Below, one piece after another: positions 18,801-25,435 of a DNA stretch of 64,000 bases. The position numbers were made by a program, and so were the translations under genes. The stretch's first letter is position 1, and every line of letters starts with the position of its first letter. Origin of the DNA: an uncultured Eubacterium sp. (GTDB lineage Bacteria > Bacillota > Clostridia > Lachnospirales > Lachnospiraceae); contig URKY01000001.1 in NCBI GenBank assembly GCA_900548465.1, forward strand, positions 124,001 through 188,000, written 5' to 3'. The notes beneath the pieces were generated by a model. The model did no database searches. It worked only from the letters and a program-made list of their open reading frames with translations, and was not told the origin of the DNA.

Positions 18801-21800
18801 TGAGAATCCGGATAATACAACTGTTAATGAGACATATTTTGCCAATTTTACCGAAGCATGGGATTATGCAGATGGAAAAAAGGCAATAATAACACTGTTA
18901 AGCGATCAGAATTATGACGAAAGACTGAATGGTTCATCAGATAGTGATATTACGGTTAATTTGGGTAAATATACCATTAATTTTAAAGGTGATAATGAAA
19001 ACTATCCATTTGTACTTAGCGGAGGAAAGTATGAGTTCAATGCAACAACCGGTGGAATAAACTCCGAAAAAAATCTGATATTCTGCGACGATGGTACAAC
19101 ACAGTTAAAAATTAATGGTGGAAGATATTGTGGATTATATGGAATTCAAATTAATTCATTGGGTACGACAAATATATACAATGCTTATATTGAAACAAAA
19201 TCGACAAACAGTGGTGCGATTTCAGTGGCAAGTAACAGCGAAAACTTTGATATTACAGTTAAAAATACAGAGCTTGTATCAAAGGGCTTTGGAATATATT
19301 CTTACAGCAGTAATTCAAAAGGTCAAACAAATATTGCTGTACAAAATTGTAATATTATGGCTAATTACGCTGCTGTATACAGTAGTAATAATAATTCTGA
19401 AATTACTATAGATGGAGGAGAGTATACCTCCGAAGGCTATGGCTGGGGATGTATTGAAGCGCATAACGGAAAAATCAATGTAGTAGATGGTAATTTTACG
19501 GGACTCACAAATGGGTTAAATTATGTCGGTGGTGAAGTTAAACTGTCAGGTGGTACTTTTAAAAATACTGACAAAGACGGCTATAGTATTTATGCAGGAA
19601 CTGATAATATGGGATTGCGGAAAATTCTGGCAGATGAATATCTCTACGAAGGAATTGACGGAGAAATTATAGATATTGATGAAACTACCGCTAATTGGAA
19701 GGAGCCGTTAACAGTAGTTAAGTGTCAGCATAATTTTGACATTTCCGATAATGGAGATGGTACACATACTTACAAATGTGATACATGTAACTTTGAAAAG
19801 ATTGAGAATTGTAAATACACTAAGACTACAATACCGCCTTGTGAAGGTGAAGGTTATGACCTTTATGAATGTGAAATCTGTAAAGCGGGTTATGATGATA
19901 ACTATATTCCTCAGAAGGGTCATGATATAGAGTATATTTCTAACGAAAATGGAACCCATACAAAACATTGTAAGGTTTGTGATAAGTCCATAGAGACTAT
20001 AGACTGCTCATATGGAGATTATCAGCAGAATTCGGATGGAAAAACTCATACAGGAAAATGTGAGATGTGTGGTTATGTAAATAAAAATCTTTCACATAAT
20101 TATGTGGACTACACAAGTTTAAATAATGGAAAACACTCATCTATATGTACTGATTGTGGATATGAGCATATTGAGGATTGTGATTATACTTACGAACAGG
20201 ATCAGGCTAATTTGAATATGCATAATATGACCTGTAAAAAATGTGGATATAAAAAATCCCGTACACATGACTGGAAGATAACTGCAAAGGACAATGTGTT
20301 AATCTTTGGATGTGAAAAGTGTGACTATGAAGCAACAGCAACACTGGTGATTGACAAGTCTGTTGACTTAACATATTCAGGAAAAGCCATAGAGCCGGTA
20401 ACTGTTGTTTATTCAGAAAACTGGGTAGATAATAAAGATTTACTTATAAGTTATGTAAACAATATAAAGGCGGGCGAAGCAACTGCCAGTGTAACTGTAT
20501 ATAATGTTACTGCAGAGATTAAATTCCATATTGCAAAGAAACAGCTTACAGTAAATGTAACAGTAGAAAATAAAGAATACGACGGAACAACAGATGCGGT
20601 GATTAAAGAAGCAGAAATCCAGGGTATTGTTGATGGTGACAATGTTGGACTTGTAAATGGAACAGCAGCTTTTGCAGATAAGCATGTGGGAAAAGATAAG
20701 TCTGTAAACTTTACTGAATTTACTATTACAGGAGATGATGCAGATAATTATACATTAGTTCAGCCAACAGGAATTGTTGCTGAGATAACTGCAAAATCAA
20801 TTGAAGATCTTACAACAGAAGTTGAAAAGTTCTCTGAGGAAACTGTTAAATCTTCAGATAAAACAGCAATTGAAAACATTAAGGAGTCAATTGGTGAGAC
20901 TAAGACAGCCACAGATAATGAGGAGGAACTTGGTAAACTAAAGGAACTTGAAGGTGTATGTGATAAACTTCTTGGTAAGATTGAAACAGTAAATAAAGAG
21001 CTGACAAGATTAACAGAAGCTGTTAATTCTTATGATAAGAATACAGTATCCGACAAAGATAAGGCTGACGTTGAAAAACTGGTTTCTGATATTGATACAT
21101 TGTTAAAAACTAATAATCTTACAGATGAAGAAAGAGAGTCACTTTCAACTGTTAAGGTTAATGCAGAGGAAATTTTAAAGAACTGTGTAAAACGGGATGA
21201 TAATACCGGAAATAATGGAACGGTAAATCCTGATAATCCTACAGCAACTATTGACTCAGTTCTCAGAGTAAGTAAGATAACTTTTAAGGGTTCTAAGTTA
21301 AAAGTTAAATGGAACAATGTAGCAGGAGCAGAGGGCTACGACGTATTTATAGCCGCTAATGGCAAAAAAGCATTTTCAAAGAAACCGGCTAAGGTTGTAA
21401 AAGGAAAGTCCTGTAGCATTAAGAAGCTTGGAAAGAAAAAGCTGTCAGCAAAAGCATCTTACAAAGTAAGAATAAAGGCATTTAAGTTTGTTAACGGTAA
21501 GAAAACATACATTACATCAAGTGATGTTATGAGTATTGCCGGAAGTAAAAATAAAAAATATACAAATGCTAAAAAGATTAAAATTAAAAAATCAAAAGCT
21601 ACTTTAACTAAGGGTAAGACATTTAAGATTTCGGCATCAGCTGTAAAGCAGAATAAAAAGAAGAAACTTTTGAATGGAAAGAAGAAATTCTATTATTATT
21701 CAGGTAATACAAGTGTTGCCACAGTGAATAATAAGGGTATAATTACAGCAGTAGCACAGGGCAGGGTAACAATTTATGTTGTTGCACAAAATGGTGTTAA

Positions 21801-21828
21801 GAAAGCTGTAACCCTCACAGTTAAGTAA
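12847..21828 (+). CDS. Giant secreted beta-helix-like surface protein with 19 CxxC motifs
   Basis: A 2,993-residue exported protein of unknown function. Signal peptide at 1-31 (basic start, hydrophobic ILLSVLMILTGMP, VFADD cleavage region). Residues 75-270 resemble GLUG-type beta-helix repeats (GGTFDGNGHTV, GGIVGW). Then come five CxxC motifs at 358-492, seven spaced units whose CxxC lie at 749, 911, 1115, 1281, 1484, 1797 and 1973, and seven more at 2311-2492; most have a His 6-12 residues upstream. Between them are right-handed beta-helix-like stretches (TIDGGEY, LNGGTY-like). About 2494-2650 is an MBG-like domain (VENKEYDGTTDA), 2651-2781 is helical, 2800-2896 is FnIII-like, and 2905-2993 is a Big_2 domain. 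There is no LPxTG signal; the Lys-rich Big_2 end may hold it to the wall. Confidence 0.85.
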   Translation: MKKTKRIISILLSVLMILTGMPTMEQKVFADDSQLVTVTEENYASYGLTKDYVGYYAIETKEQLLEFAQKLDYINRRSNAVLIADIDYSGVGRDGMIGSGNLAYGGTFDGNGHTVTLGFDVTSAYAALFTRTADATIKNLKTEGTIKTTGQFAAGIVGSADRDTKIDNCVSSVSFSSTISGDGTFGGIVALAYSGTEINNCAFLGSFKDAPNTNSNGGIVGWTNDLGVNISNCYVYGEIGTNTENCAIISRGTNKPNVKNCYYTDDYGMVNDGCSKMSKEQFAEGEVCYKLNQNSSENCVWFQKIGEDKAPVLNNTVDNIVYGVPDCANKLLYSNTQNIEKHKYEFVKNDDDSHSLKCIRCGDVKETHALTLIKKDEGNCETKTVYHYHCDTCDKDVDIEGDYVHQYKLIKKVKATCTKDGYTLYVCEKCNEEKKESVVKSKGHNYEEVERKEADCLKDGYVKSKCTVCNSKKTETLKSKGHNFVDGVCTVCGAQSTGIRVTTYTTNEETGEEESIQKYYDDFEDAVSAALGTKSTITLQSDVQIESKNENAICLDDENSLITIDFGKYNFTVDYTELSFEEGQYVLKGTSGTVDAAMEIYEADVTIDSGNYQCNWAYQAITVGEDGSLTVNGGKITGNHLAIYSMGRTIITGGEFHGESCALEISPFNHSEIYISGGMFKTDKKDGAVSIDAGGRTIFETGYVAYLLDDNGNKTDKIMSGEYGTDITENGDIIVDRHEKHTYGIWGACENCGQYIEGVTEDTVAIVTIGDEITAWDSLNEAFNKAEGKKATIAIMEDVNLESPINIDNSNTDITVLLNECTIDGEAEDGTINYINVNAGKMAISDVGMFNNVAYNNGQTLAEQLEIGYVYYDNNGNIIDVWDNDAKATDGEMYYLEEHYIHDFDKENGICSTCKMDAEAKVTIGNTESYMSDIGEIFNMINASSEDVKITFLKDIETSSGLSIRNSENIDITLDFGEHILKCNDLSIFDKSSVVFTGTTGGISSRYNTIYVDDNSNLLIDGGEYSSVCSSILYVSGQAAEDNVVIKSGKFSAKRDGNISASGSISKILADGTVIYDSEGKIVADHNYSKEFLRIKNSYVEAREHTEHRWVSGRCAICNLADSRSMEASAVVTVGDDYKYFDKLEDAFTEASGKKAEIALLKDVIVEKEIIIDDVNSDITLNFNGFKTDGNITDAESGNTTTNYIWFKAGKLSIKGKAEFNNIRINNGQIFGDLIDEGYVYYDEDGNLIGTHKCQNSFTNGNIYIVDLHVNHTFNEKGEPCSECMAKPTIKITEEGVGSHYLSDIEEALAEMGYGYDKNITLTLLDDMKTDEYLSISGQNNVTIDFSKYTLSCRGLDVRAKKVNLNATTGGVKSLYQTLQIWKTEEGVFINGGTYISEFSSVVICSSDAIAKISSGTFISNEDAAVISCIQGVGSIINQGNVWTDEEGNVLEGAASKKNIIHPKAGKAIKVSEHKEHSYENHYCRDCLVMEKESANVSVQIGETENCFETLLQAIEYANGKDAYITLLKDYEDINEDNLGKIFSIDKGNITIDLGNYNYTLNYVIKINGGNVQFKGEKGSLRCNEWCPTIWVNGGAGVSFEGGNYYGKYTPLLVQNTGNVSCEIKLKNAVFEGKIMATYFTFDSLSDSEKIYIDGCKMVSDNCALQAIKANVTIRDVEISSSTIGAYFFDSTVKVYSGTFEAEEKALYLQNTSAEILGGYYNGSTEINFKDKNKLQFLGGTFRSIRVYDEELSHFLSEGYVFEDSEGTVYKIDSPVTYLEKVTVKKHLDHINEQGKCKYCNTLMDTTPVVSVTTDDGTQCYDSVSEAVEAVNTDATINVYADCSEDEKILLNAGDANVKFNIKENVTLTANKGIEVESGNVVFDVKGTMETDDSLKYSIIAGKDAILTLNSGTYRGVKIIDGLLADILQEGKVLVDENDNIVAHFGLENVSETDLTVSVKEHTNHNFTEGEKCSICNVARTVIVTENPDNTTVNETYFANFTEAWDYADGKKAIITLLSDQNYDERLNGSSDSDITVNLGKYTINFKGDNENYPFVLSGGKYEFNATTGGINSEKNLIFCDDGTTQLKINGGRYCGLYGIQINSLGTTNIYNAYIETKSTNSGAISVASNSENFDITVKNTELVSKGFGIYSYSSNSKGQTNIAVQNCNIMANYAAVYSSNNNSEITIDGGEYTSEGYGWGCIEAHNGKINVVDGNFTGLTNGLNYVGGEVKLSGGTFKNTDKDGYSIYAGTDNMGLRKILADEYLYEGIDGEIIDIDETTANWKEPLTVVKCQHNFDISDNGDGTHTYKCDTCNFEKIENCKYTKTTIPPCEGEGYDLYECEICKAGYDDNYIPQKGHDIEYISNENGTHTKHCKVCDKSIETIDCSYGDYQQNSDGKTHTGKCEMCGYVNKNLSHNYVDYTSLNNGKHSSICTDCGYEHIEDCDYTYEQDQANLNMHNMTCKKCGYKKSRTHDWKITAKDNVLIFGCEKCDYEATATLVIDKSVDLTYSGKAIEPVTVVYSENWVDNKDLLISYVNNIKAGEATASVTVYNVTAEIKFHIAKKQLTVNVTVENKEYDGTTDAVIKEAEIQGIVDGDNVGLVNGTAAFADKHVGKDKSVNFTEFTITGDDADNYTLVQPTGIVAEITAKSIEDLTTEVEKFSEETVKSSDKTAIENIKESIGETKTATDNEEELGKLKELEGVCDKLLGKIETVNKELTRLTEAVNSYDKNTVSDKDKADVEKLVSDIDTLLKTNNLTDEERESLSTVKVNAEEILKNCVKRDDNTGNNGTVNPDNPTATIDSVLRVSKITFKGSKLKVKWNNVAGAEGYDVFIAANGKKAFSKKPAKVVKGKSCSIKKLGKKKLSAKASYKVRIKAFKFVNGKKTYITSSDVMSIAGSKNKKYTNAKKIKIKKSKATLTKGKTFKISASAVKQNKKKKLLNGKKKFYYYSGNTSVATVNNKGIITAVAQGRVTIYVVAQNGVKKAVTLTVK

Positions 21829-21842
21829 AGGCATTAAAAAAA

Positions 21843-21866
21843 GAGTTCGGAAACGAACTCTTTTTT
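21843..21866. terminator. Bidirectional terminator between surface protein gene and tRNA-Leu
   Basis: 7-bp stem GAGTTCG (21843-21849) / CGAACTC (21854-21860) with GAAA loop, flanked by A7 and T6 tracts. Pairing extends outward through the A/T tracts with a one-base bulge, so it can stop transcripts from both sides. Confidence 0.85.
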
Positions 21867-21868
21867 AA

Positions 21869-21952
21869 TGCCGGCGACCGGAATCGAACCGGTACTGTGT
21901 TGCCACAACAGGATTTTAAGTCCTGCGCGTCTGCCAGTTCCGCCACGCCGGC
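21869..21952 (-). tRNA. tRNA-Leu (anticodon TAA)
   Basis: Eighty-four-nt cloverleaf on the minus strand: acceptor GCCGGCG/CGCCGGC with discriminator A, anticodon loop CTTAAAA giving TAA, a long variable arm typical of class II tRNA, and GGTTCGATTCC T arm. CCA is not encoded. It lies 26 bp after tRNA-Tyr in the same direction. Confidence 0.95.
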
Positions 21953-21978
21953 ATACTAAAACTATGAAATTTTAGTAA

Positions 21979-22060
21979 TGGGCAGAGGTGGATTCGAACC
22001 ACCGAAGCAAGTTGCAGCAGATTTACAGTCTGTCCCCTTTGGCCACTCGGGAATCTGCCC
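21979..22060 (-). tRNA. tRNA-Tyr (anticodon GTA)
   Basis: Eighty-two-nt class II cloverleaf on the minus strand: acceptor GGGCAGA/TCTGCCC with discriminator A, anticodon loop CTGTAAA giving GTA, extended variable arm, GGTTCGAATCC T arm. CCA is not encoded. Confidence 0.95.
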
Positions 22061-22078
22061 ATTGGTATAACCATATAT

Positions 22079-22107
22079 TTTATATCATATTTACAGAAAA
22101 AGTGCAA
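22079..22107 (-). promoter_or_regulatory. Promoter for the tRNA-Tyr/tRNA-Leu unit
   Basis: On the minus strand TTGCAC (22107-22102), 17-bp spacer, TATAAA (22084-22079), ending 18 bp before the mature tRNA-Tyr 5' end. Confidence 0.6.
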
Positions 22108-22172
22108 ACATATTTTTTAACAATTTATTTAAATACAAAGGGTATGTTTGTATGTTTTGGTTTTATTTGATA

Positions 22173-22181
22173 TGATATACT
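22173..22181 (+). promoter_or_regulatory. Extended -10 promoter for the LCP gene
   Basis: TGATATACT at 22173-22181 matches an extended -10; the -35 region (TGTTTT) is poor. Confidence 0.4.
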
Positions 22182-22226
22182 AAACAAGTTATAAAAATAG
22201 CGGAATTGGCCAGGGGGTACAGTTAT

Positions 22227-23522
22227 ATGAACCAGTCAAAGGACAATTTGTCCGAAAACACAAACATGGAAAATCCCAATATTGATATAGAAGCAGAAAA
22301 TAAACACAAAGAAGAAAACAAAAGGGATAGTGGAATAGAACGAAAAAATAATAAAGAAACAGAAAAGGTTGTAAGAGAGACAGCAGATGGTTCTCTGGAA
22401 GTAGACTGGGATACTATTGAAGAAAAGTATCAGGAACACGCAAGAAGACGAAGACATCACAGACATAGAGAAACAACGAAAAATAATGAAGTACTAGAAT
22501 CGTCCGGTACTAAAAAAAAGAAACATAAAAAATTAAAAGTTTTTTTAATTGTTATTTTATGTGTTGTACTTGCCATAATTTCTACATTGGCAGCTTTATA
22601 TTTTATAGGAAGAAATCAGTTGCTGAATTATGATACAGCGAAGATTACACCACCTGATTTCGCGGAATATGAAGATGATGGTAAGACCGTTTATTATAAT
22701 GGACATAAGTATACATTTAATGAACATATTGCCAGTATTCTCTTTATGGGTATAGACAACAGGAAACTTAAGGAAAACGCGGTTGCCGGTACGGCAGGAC
22801 AGGCAGATGCATTATACTTATTTACATATGATTTAACGGCGGGAAAGATAAGGGTATTGAGTTTGAACCGTGATACAATGGCAGATATCAGCAGATATGA
22901 TGACAAGGGAAATTTTTATGACACTTCCAATAGTCAGTTATGTCTTGCTTATGCTTATGGTGATGGTAAAAAGGTCAGTGCCAAGAATCAGGTTTCTGCT
23001 GTTCAACGTTTGATATACAATATTCCAATTAATGGTTATTATGCCATTGATTTGTCAGCAATTAAAACTTTGAATGACGATATTGGAGGAGTTACACTTA
23101 CCCCTGAATATACATTTAAAAGCTTTACTAAGGGAGTTCAGGTTACACTGAAAGGCGACAAGGCAGAAGAGTTTGTAAGAACAAGAGATACAAGCCTGTT
23201 GGATGATAACCTGCGACGTATTGAATGTCAGAAAATGTACATAAATTCTTTTGCAGGTCAGATTGTTCCGGCGATAAAAAATGATTTAGGTATAATTAAT
23301 AAATTGTACAGACATTCATCTGAAAATACCGTCACTAATGTTAACATTGCCACAATGTTTTATCTGGCATCTTCCTTAACTACAAATTATTCGGGATTAG
23401 GAATGACATCATTTGCAGGGGAATATAAGGTTGTTAAAGGGGATGAATTCCCGGAATACCAATTAGATAAAAAGAAGGCGTTTGAGACTGTGCTGGATAT
23501 TTTCTATATAAAAGAAAAATAA
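22227..23522 (+). CDS. LytR-CpsA-Psr family cell-wall glycopolymer ligase
   Basis: LCP proteins transfer teichoic acids or capsule from lipid carriers to peptidoglycan. The 431-residue product has a long charged cytoplasmic N-terminus (about 100 residues, basic RRRRHHRHRE), one span (VFLIVILCVVLAIISTLAAL, about 103-122) and an extracytoplasmic LCP domain with ILFMGIDNR, VLSLNRDTMADI (the phosphate-binding Arg segment) and FVRTRDTSLLDDNLRR. A TTG at 22206 opens the frame earlier, but ATG 22227 follows AGGGGG at good spacing. It sits next to a sortase and a sortase substrate, in keeping with an envelope role. Confidence 0.9.
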   Translation: MNQSKDNLSENTNMENPNIDIEAENKHKEENKRDSGIERKNNKETEKVVRETADGSLEVDWDTIEEKYQEHARRRRHHRHRETTKNNEVLESSGTKKKKHKKLKVFLIVILCVVLAIISTLAALYFIGRNQLLNYDTAKITPPDFAEYEDDGKTVYYNGHKYTFNEHIASILFMGIDNRKLKENAVAGTAGQADALYLFTYDLTAGKIRVLSLNRDTMADISRYDDKGNFYDTSNSQLCLAYAYGDGKKVSAKNQVSAVQRLIYNIPINGYYAIDLSAIKTLNDDIGGVTLTPEYTFKSFTKGVQVTLKGDKAEEFVRTRDTSLLDDNLRRIECQKMYINSFAGQIVPAIKNDLGIINKLYRHSSENTVTNVNIATMFYLASSLTTNYSGLGMTSFAGEYKVVKGDEFPEYQLDKKKAFETVLDIFYIKEK

Positions 23523-23528
23523 AAATAT

Positions 23529-23556
23529 TTGTTTTTTTCCCTATATTATGTATAAT
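23529..23556 (+). promoter_or_regulatory. Promoter for the SPKTG wall-protein gene
   Basis: TTGTTT (23529-23534), 16-bp spacer, TATAAT (23551-23556), 41 bp before the start codon. Confidence 0.5.
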
Positions 23557-23596
23557 AAAGTAGTGGATTGATTATTTTTTGGGAGGTAAAACTACT

Positions 23597-23878
23597 ATGA
23601 AAAAGAGATTATTAGTTATTTTAGCTATTTTGATATTTACATTTGCATTTGCAACAACATGTTTCGCAGCTAAGAGCCCTGGCGCACGCACATTACCGGG
23701 AGGAGAAAAAACCACTGTGGGTGGTAATGGAAATGGAGACAAAGATAAGAATAAGAATCGTAACACAGGATCAACATCACCTAAGACAGGTACGGATACA
23801 ACAGTTCCTATGATTGCCCTTATTACGGCAGCAGGTGTTATGCTTATATCAAAGAAAGAATTTTCAAAAGCTAATTAA
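23597..23878 (+). CDS. Small secreted protein with SPKTG sortase signal
   Basis: A 93-residue exported protein: signal peptide at 1-24 (LLVILAILIFTFAFATTCFA), a low-complexity Gly/Asn/Lys linker (40-60), SPKTG at 61-65, hydrophobic segment VPMIALITAAGVMLI at 70-84 and a short charged tail KKEFSKAN. This is a full cell-wall sorting signal with almost no functional domain between the two signals, so it may be a wall-anchored spacer or peptide. The frame opens at 23579, but ATG 23597 follows GGGAGG and begins a proper signal peptide. The convergent neighbour is a class B sortase; S/P-PxTG motifs are known substrates of C. difficile SrtB. Confidence 0.85.
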   Translation: MKKRLLVILAILIFTFAFATTCFAAKSPGARTLPGGEKTTVGGNGNGDKDKNKNRNTGSTSPKTGTDTTVPMIALITAAGVMLISKKEFSKAN

Positions 23879-23890
23879 TATTTGAATTAT

Positions 23891-23924
23891 AAAAAAACAG
23901 GTCGGTGCATTGACCTGTTTTTTT
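23891..23924. terminator. Bidirectional terminator between SPKTG gene and sortase gene
   Basis: Perfect 13-bp stem including A7 and T7 tracts (23891-23903 with 23912-23924), 8-nt loop. Works for both convergent genes. Confidence 0.9.
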
Positions 23925-23946
23925 GTTGATGAGAAAATTGAAATAT

Positions 23947-24693
23947 TTATTGGTTCTCATCTTTTATTAGAACTCCCTGTACCAGAAATCTGGTGTTTTC
24001 GGCACCACTTGTACATGTGCTTAATGTAAGTATTTTACTGTCAGAATTCAAATTGACTTTTCGTGTCTGCTTTGAAAGAGAATCCGGATTTAGTGTATAT
24101 TTAAAATAAGTGCCTCTGACTTTCTTTTTAGAAAAGTCAAATGAATTTAGGATATGTCTGTCATCATATACATAGGCTGCATATATTTTGTAAGTTAATT
24201 TTCGGTTTGGCATATAAATATATACGAATTTATTTTCTTTAAAAAATTTAGGCTCTTCAAATTTATGAAGCGTCTTGAACATTGAACCGTTATTCATATT
24301 GTGACCATACAGTATGGTCACAGGATCTGAATAGTCTGTTAAATTATTTTTCTCTGAGTAAATAGAACCTGCAAATTCGTATTTTTTTTCAATGTTATGA
24401 TTTAAGTAAAAACTGTCAGGTGTATCTTCATCAGATTGGACAATAGGATAATCAACTTTTGTGTTTGGAATGTATATCCATGAATATATGTCCTTGTTTT
24501 TTTTCTTTAACTTACTCCAGTTTATGTTGTGAGTGTCCATGGTTCGGAGACTGTCGGCAGGTCTGGTAGTTTCAATGTAATCATTTGTATCTGTTCCCCT
24601 GCTTAAATAATTTGAAATAATAATATATCCACAAAATACAAAAACTATAAGGGCAATTGTAAAAATAACTTCCCACAGAATTTTTTTATTCAT
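23947..24693 (-). CDS. Class B sortase
   Basis: Membrane transpeptidase that cleaves a sorting signal and links the protein to the cell wall. The 248-residue product has an N-terminal anchor (about 8-27) and the sortase triad His131 (ILYGHNM), Cys227 (TLSTCTS) and Arg235 (NTRFLVQG). TLSTC and the long insert before the Cys point to class B. The frame extends to a TTG at 24708, but ATG 24693 is preferred for its GAGG spacing. The convergent 93-residue SPKTG protein is the likely substrate. Confidence 0.92.
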   Translation of the reverse strand: MNKKILWEVIFTIALIVFVFCGYIIISNYLSRGTDTNDYIETTRPADSLRTMDTHNINWSKLKKKNKDIYSWIYIPNTKVDYPIVQSDEDTPDSFYLNHNIEKKYEFAGSIYSEKNNLTDYSDPVTILYGHNMNNGSMFKTLHKFEEPKFFKENKFVYIYMPNRKLTYKIYAAYVYDDRHILNSFDFSKKKVRGTYFKYTLNPDSLSKQTRKVNLNSDSKILTLSTCTSGAENTRFLVQGVLIKDENQ

Positions 24694-24730
24694 AATATCT
24701 GACCTCAATCTGTAAATAATCTTAAGATAC

Positions 24731-24759
24731 AGTATATTATTAAAGACAAATCATGTCAA
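24731..24759 (-). promoter_or_regulatory. SigA-type promoter of the sortase gene
   Basis: On the minus strand TTGACA (24759-24754), 17-bp spacer, TATACT (24736-24731). A 10-bp palindrome ATCTTAAGAT (24719-24728) lies at the start of the transcript. Confidence 0.75.
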
Positions 24760-24882
24760 AATGGTAATACAATCGGGACAAAAAATTTAGTGGATTTAAG
24801 AGAAATAAAATTGAAAAAATCACCATAGATTTAAAAAAGATAATGTAGCCTTAATAGGTGCAAATGGGGTATGATAAGGCGT

Positions 24883-24911
24883 TTGACATACACTTATATG
24901 TTGGGTACAAT
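24883..24911 (+). promoter_or_regulatory. SigA-type promoter of rpiB
   Basis: TTGACA (24883-24888), 17-bp spacer, TACAAT (24906-24911). Confidence 0.75.
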
Positions 24912-24956
24912 AGTGAAGGATATAAAATAATACTAATAATAAAAAGAGGTTTTACA

Positions 24957-25412
24957 ATGAGAATAGGATTTGGATGCGACCACGCAGCAATTGATTTAAA
25001 GAATGAATTATTGGCTTACATGGAGTCAAAAGGTTACGAGTGTGTTGACTATGGCACAAATTATGATGAAAATGGAGAAATCATAAAGTGTGATTATCCT
25101 GCAAAGGGAGAAGAAGTCGGACGTGCAGTTGTGGCAGGTGATGTTGATTACGGTGTGCTTATGTGTGGAACAGGCATCGGAATATCTATTGCAGCAAATA
25201 AGGTTCCCGGGGTTATAGCAGCAGTTTGTAGCGAACCTTATTCAGCAAAGCTTACAAAACAGCACAATAATGCTAATATTATTGCATTTGGAGCAAGAGT
25301 TGTGGGAGTTGAACTCGCAAAAATGATATTAGATGAATTTTTTGCAGCTGAGTTTGAAGGCGGAAGACATCAGAGAAGAGTTGACATGATAAGAGAAATC
25401 GAGAACAGATAG
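24957..25412 (+). CDS. rpiB: Ribose-5-phosphate isomerase B
   Basis: Interconverts ribose-5-phosphate and ribulose-5-phosphate in the pentose phosphate pathway. The 151-residue product has GCDHAA at residues 6-11 and the catalytic Cys70 in MCGTGIGISIAANK, both diagnostic of the RpiB/LacAB family. The frame opens 33 codons earlier (24858), but that extension would contain the promoter; ATG 24957 follows AGAGG. A sugar-specific LacA/LacB role cannot be fully excluded, but no lac genes are nearby. Confidence 0.92.
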   Translation: MRIGFGCDHAAIDLKNELLAYMESKGYECVDYGTNYDENGEIIKCDYPAKGEEVGRAVVAGDVDYGVLMCGTGIGISIAANKVPGVIAAVCSEPYSAKLTKQHNNANIIAFGARVVGVELAKMILDEFFAAEFEGGRHQRRVDMIREIENR

Positions 25413-25435
25413 ATTATGGGAAAACGTGAGATAAG

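Noticed and set aside
13918..20322. CRISPR-like or tandem DNA repeats in the giant surface gene
   Set aside because: The repetition is at protein level and strongly diverged. There are no identical direct repeats of constant length with unique spacers, and no cas genes.
21916..22107. 63-codon minus-strand frame with CWRNWQTR-like end
   Set aside because: It is a readthrough of tRNA-Tyr, tRNA-Leu and their promoter, not a protein gene.
11845..24693. Mobile island around the surface protein and sortase
   Set aside because: tRNA genes are present, but no integrase, transposase, tRNA-end duplication or sharp composition change was seen.
24858..24956. Earlier start of rpiB at 24858
   Set aside because: The extension would include a consensus promoter (24883-24911) and has no RpiB-like sequence.
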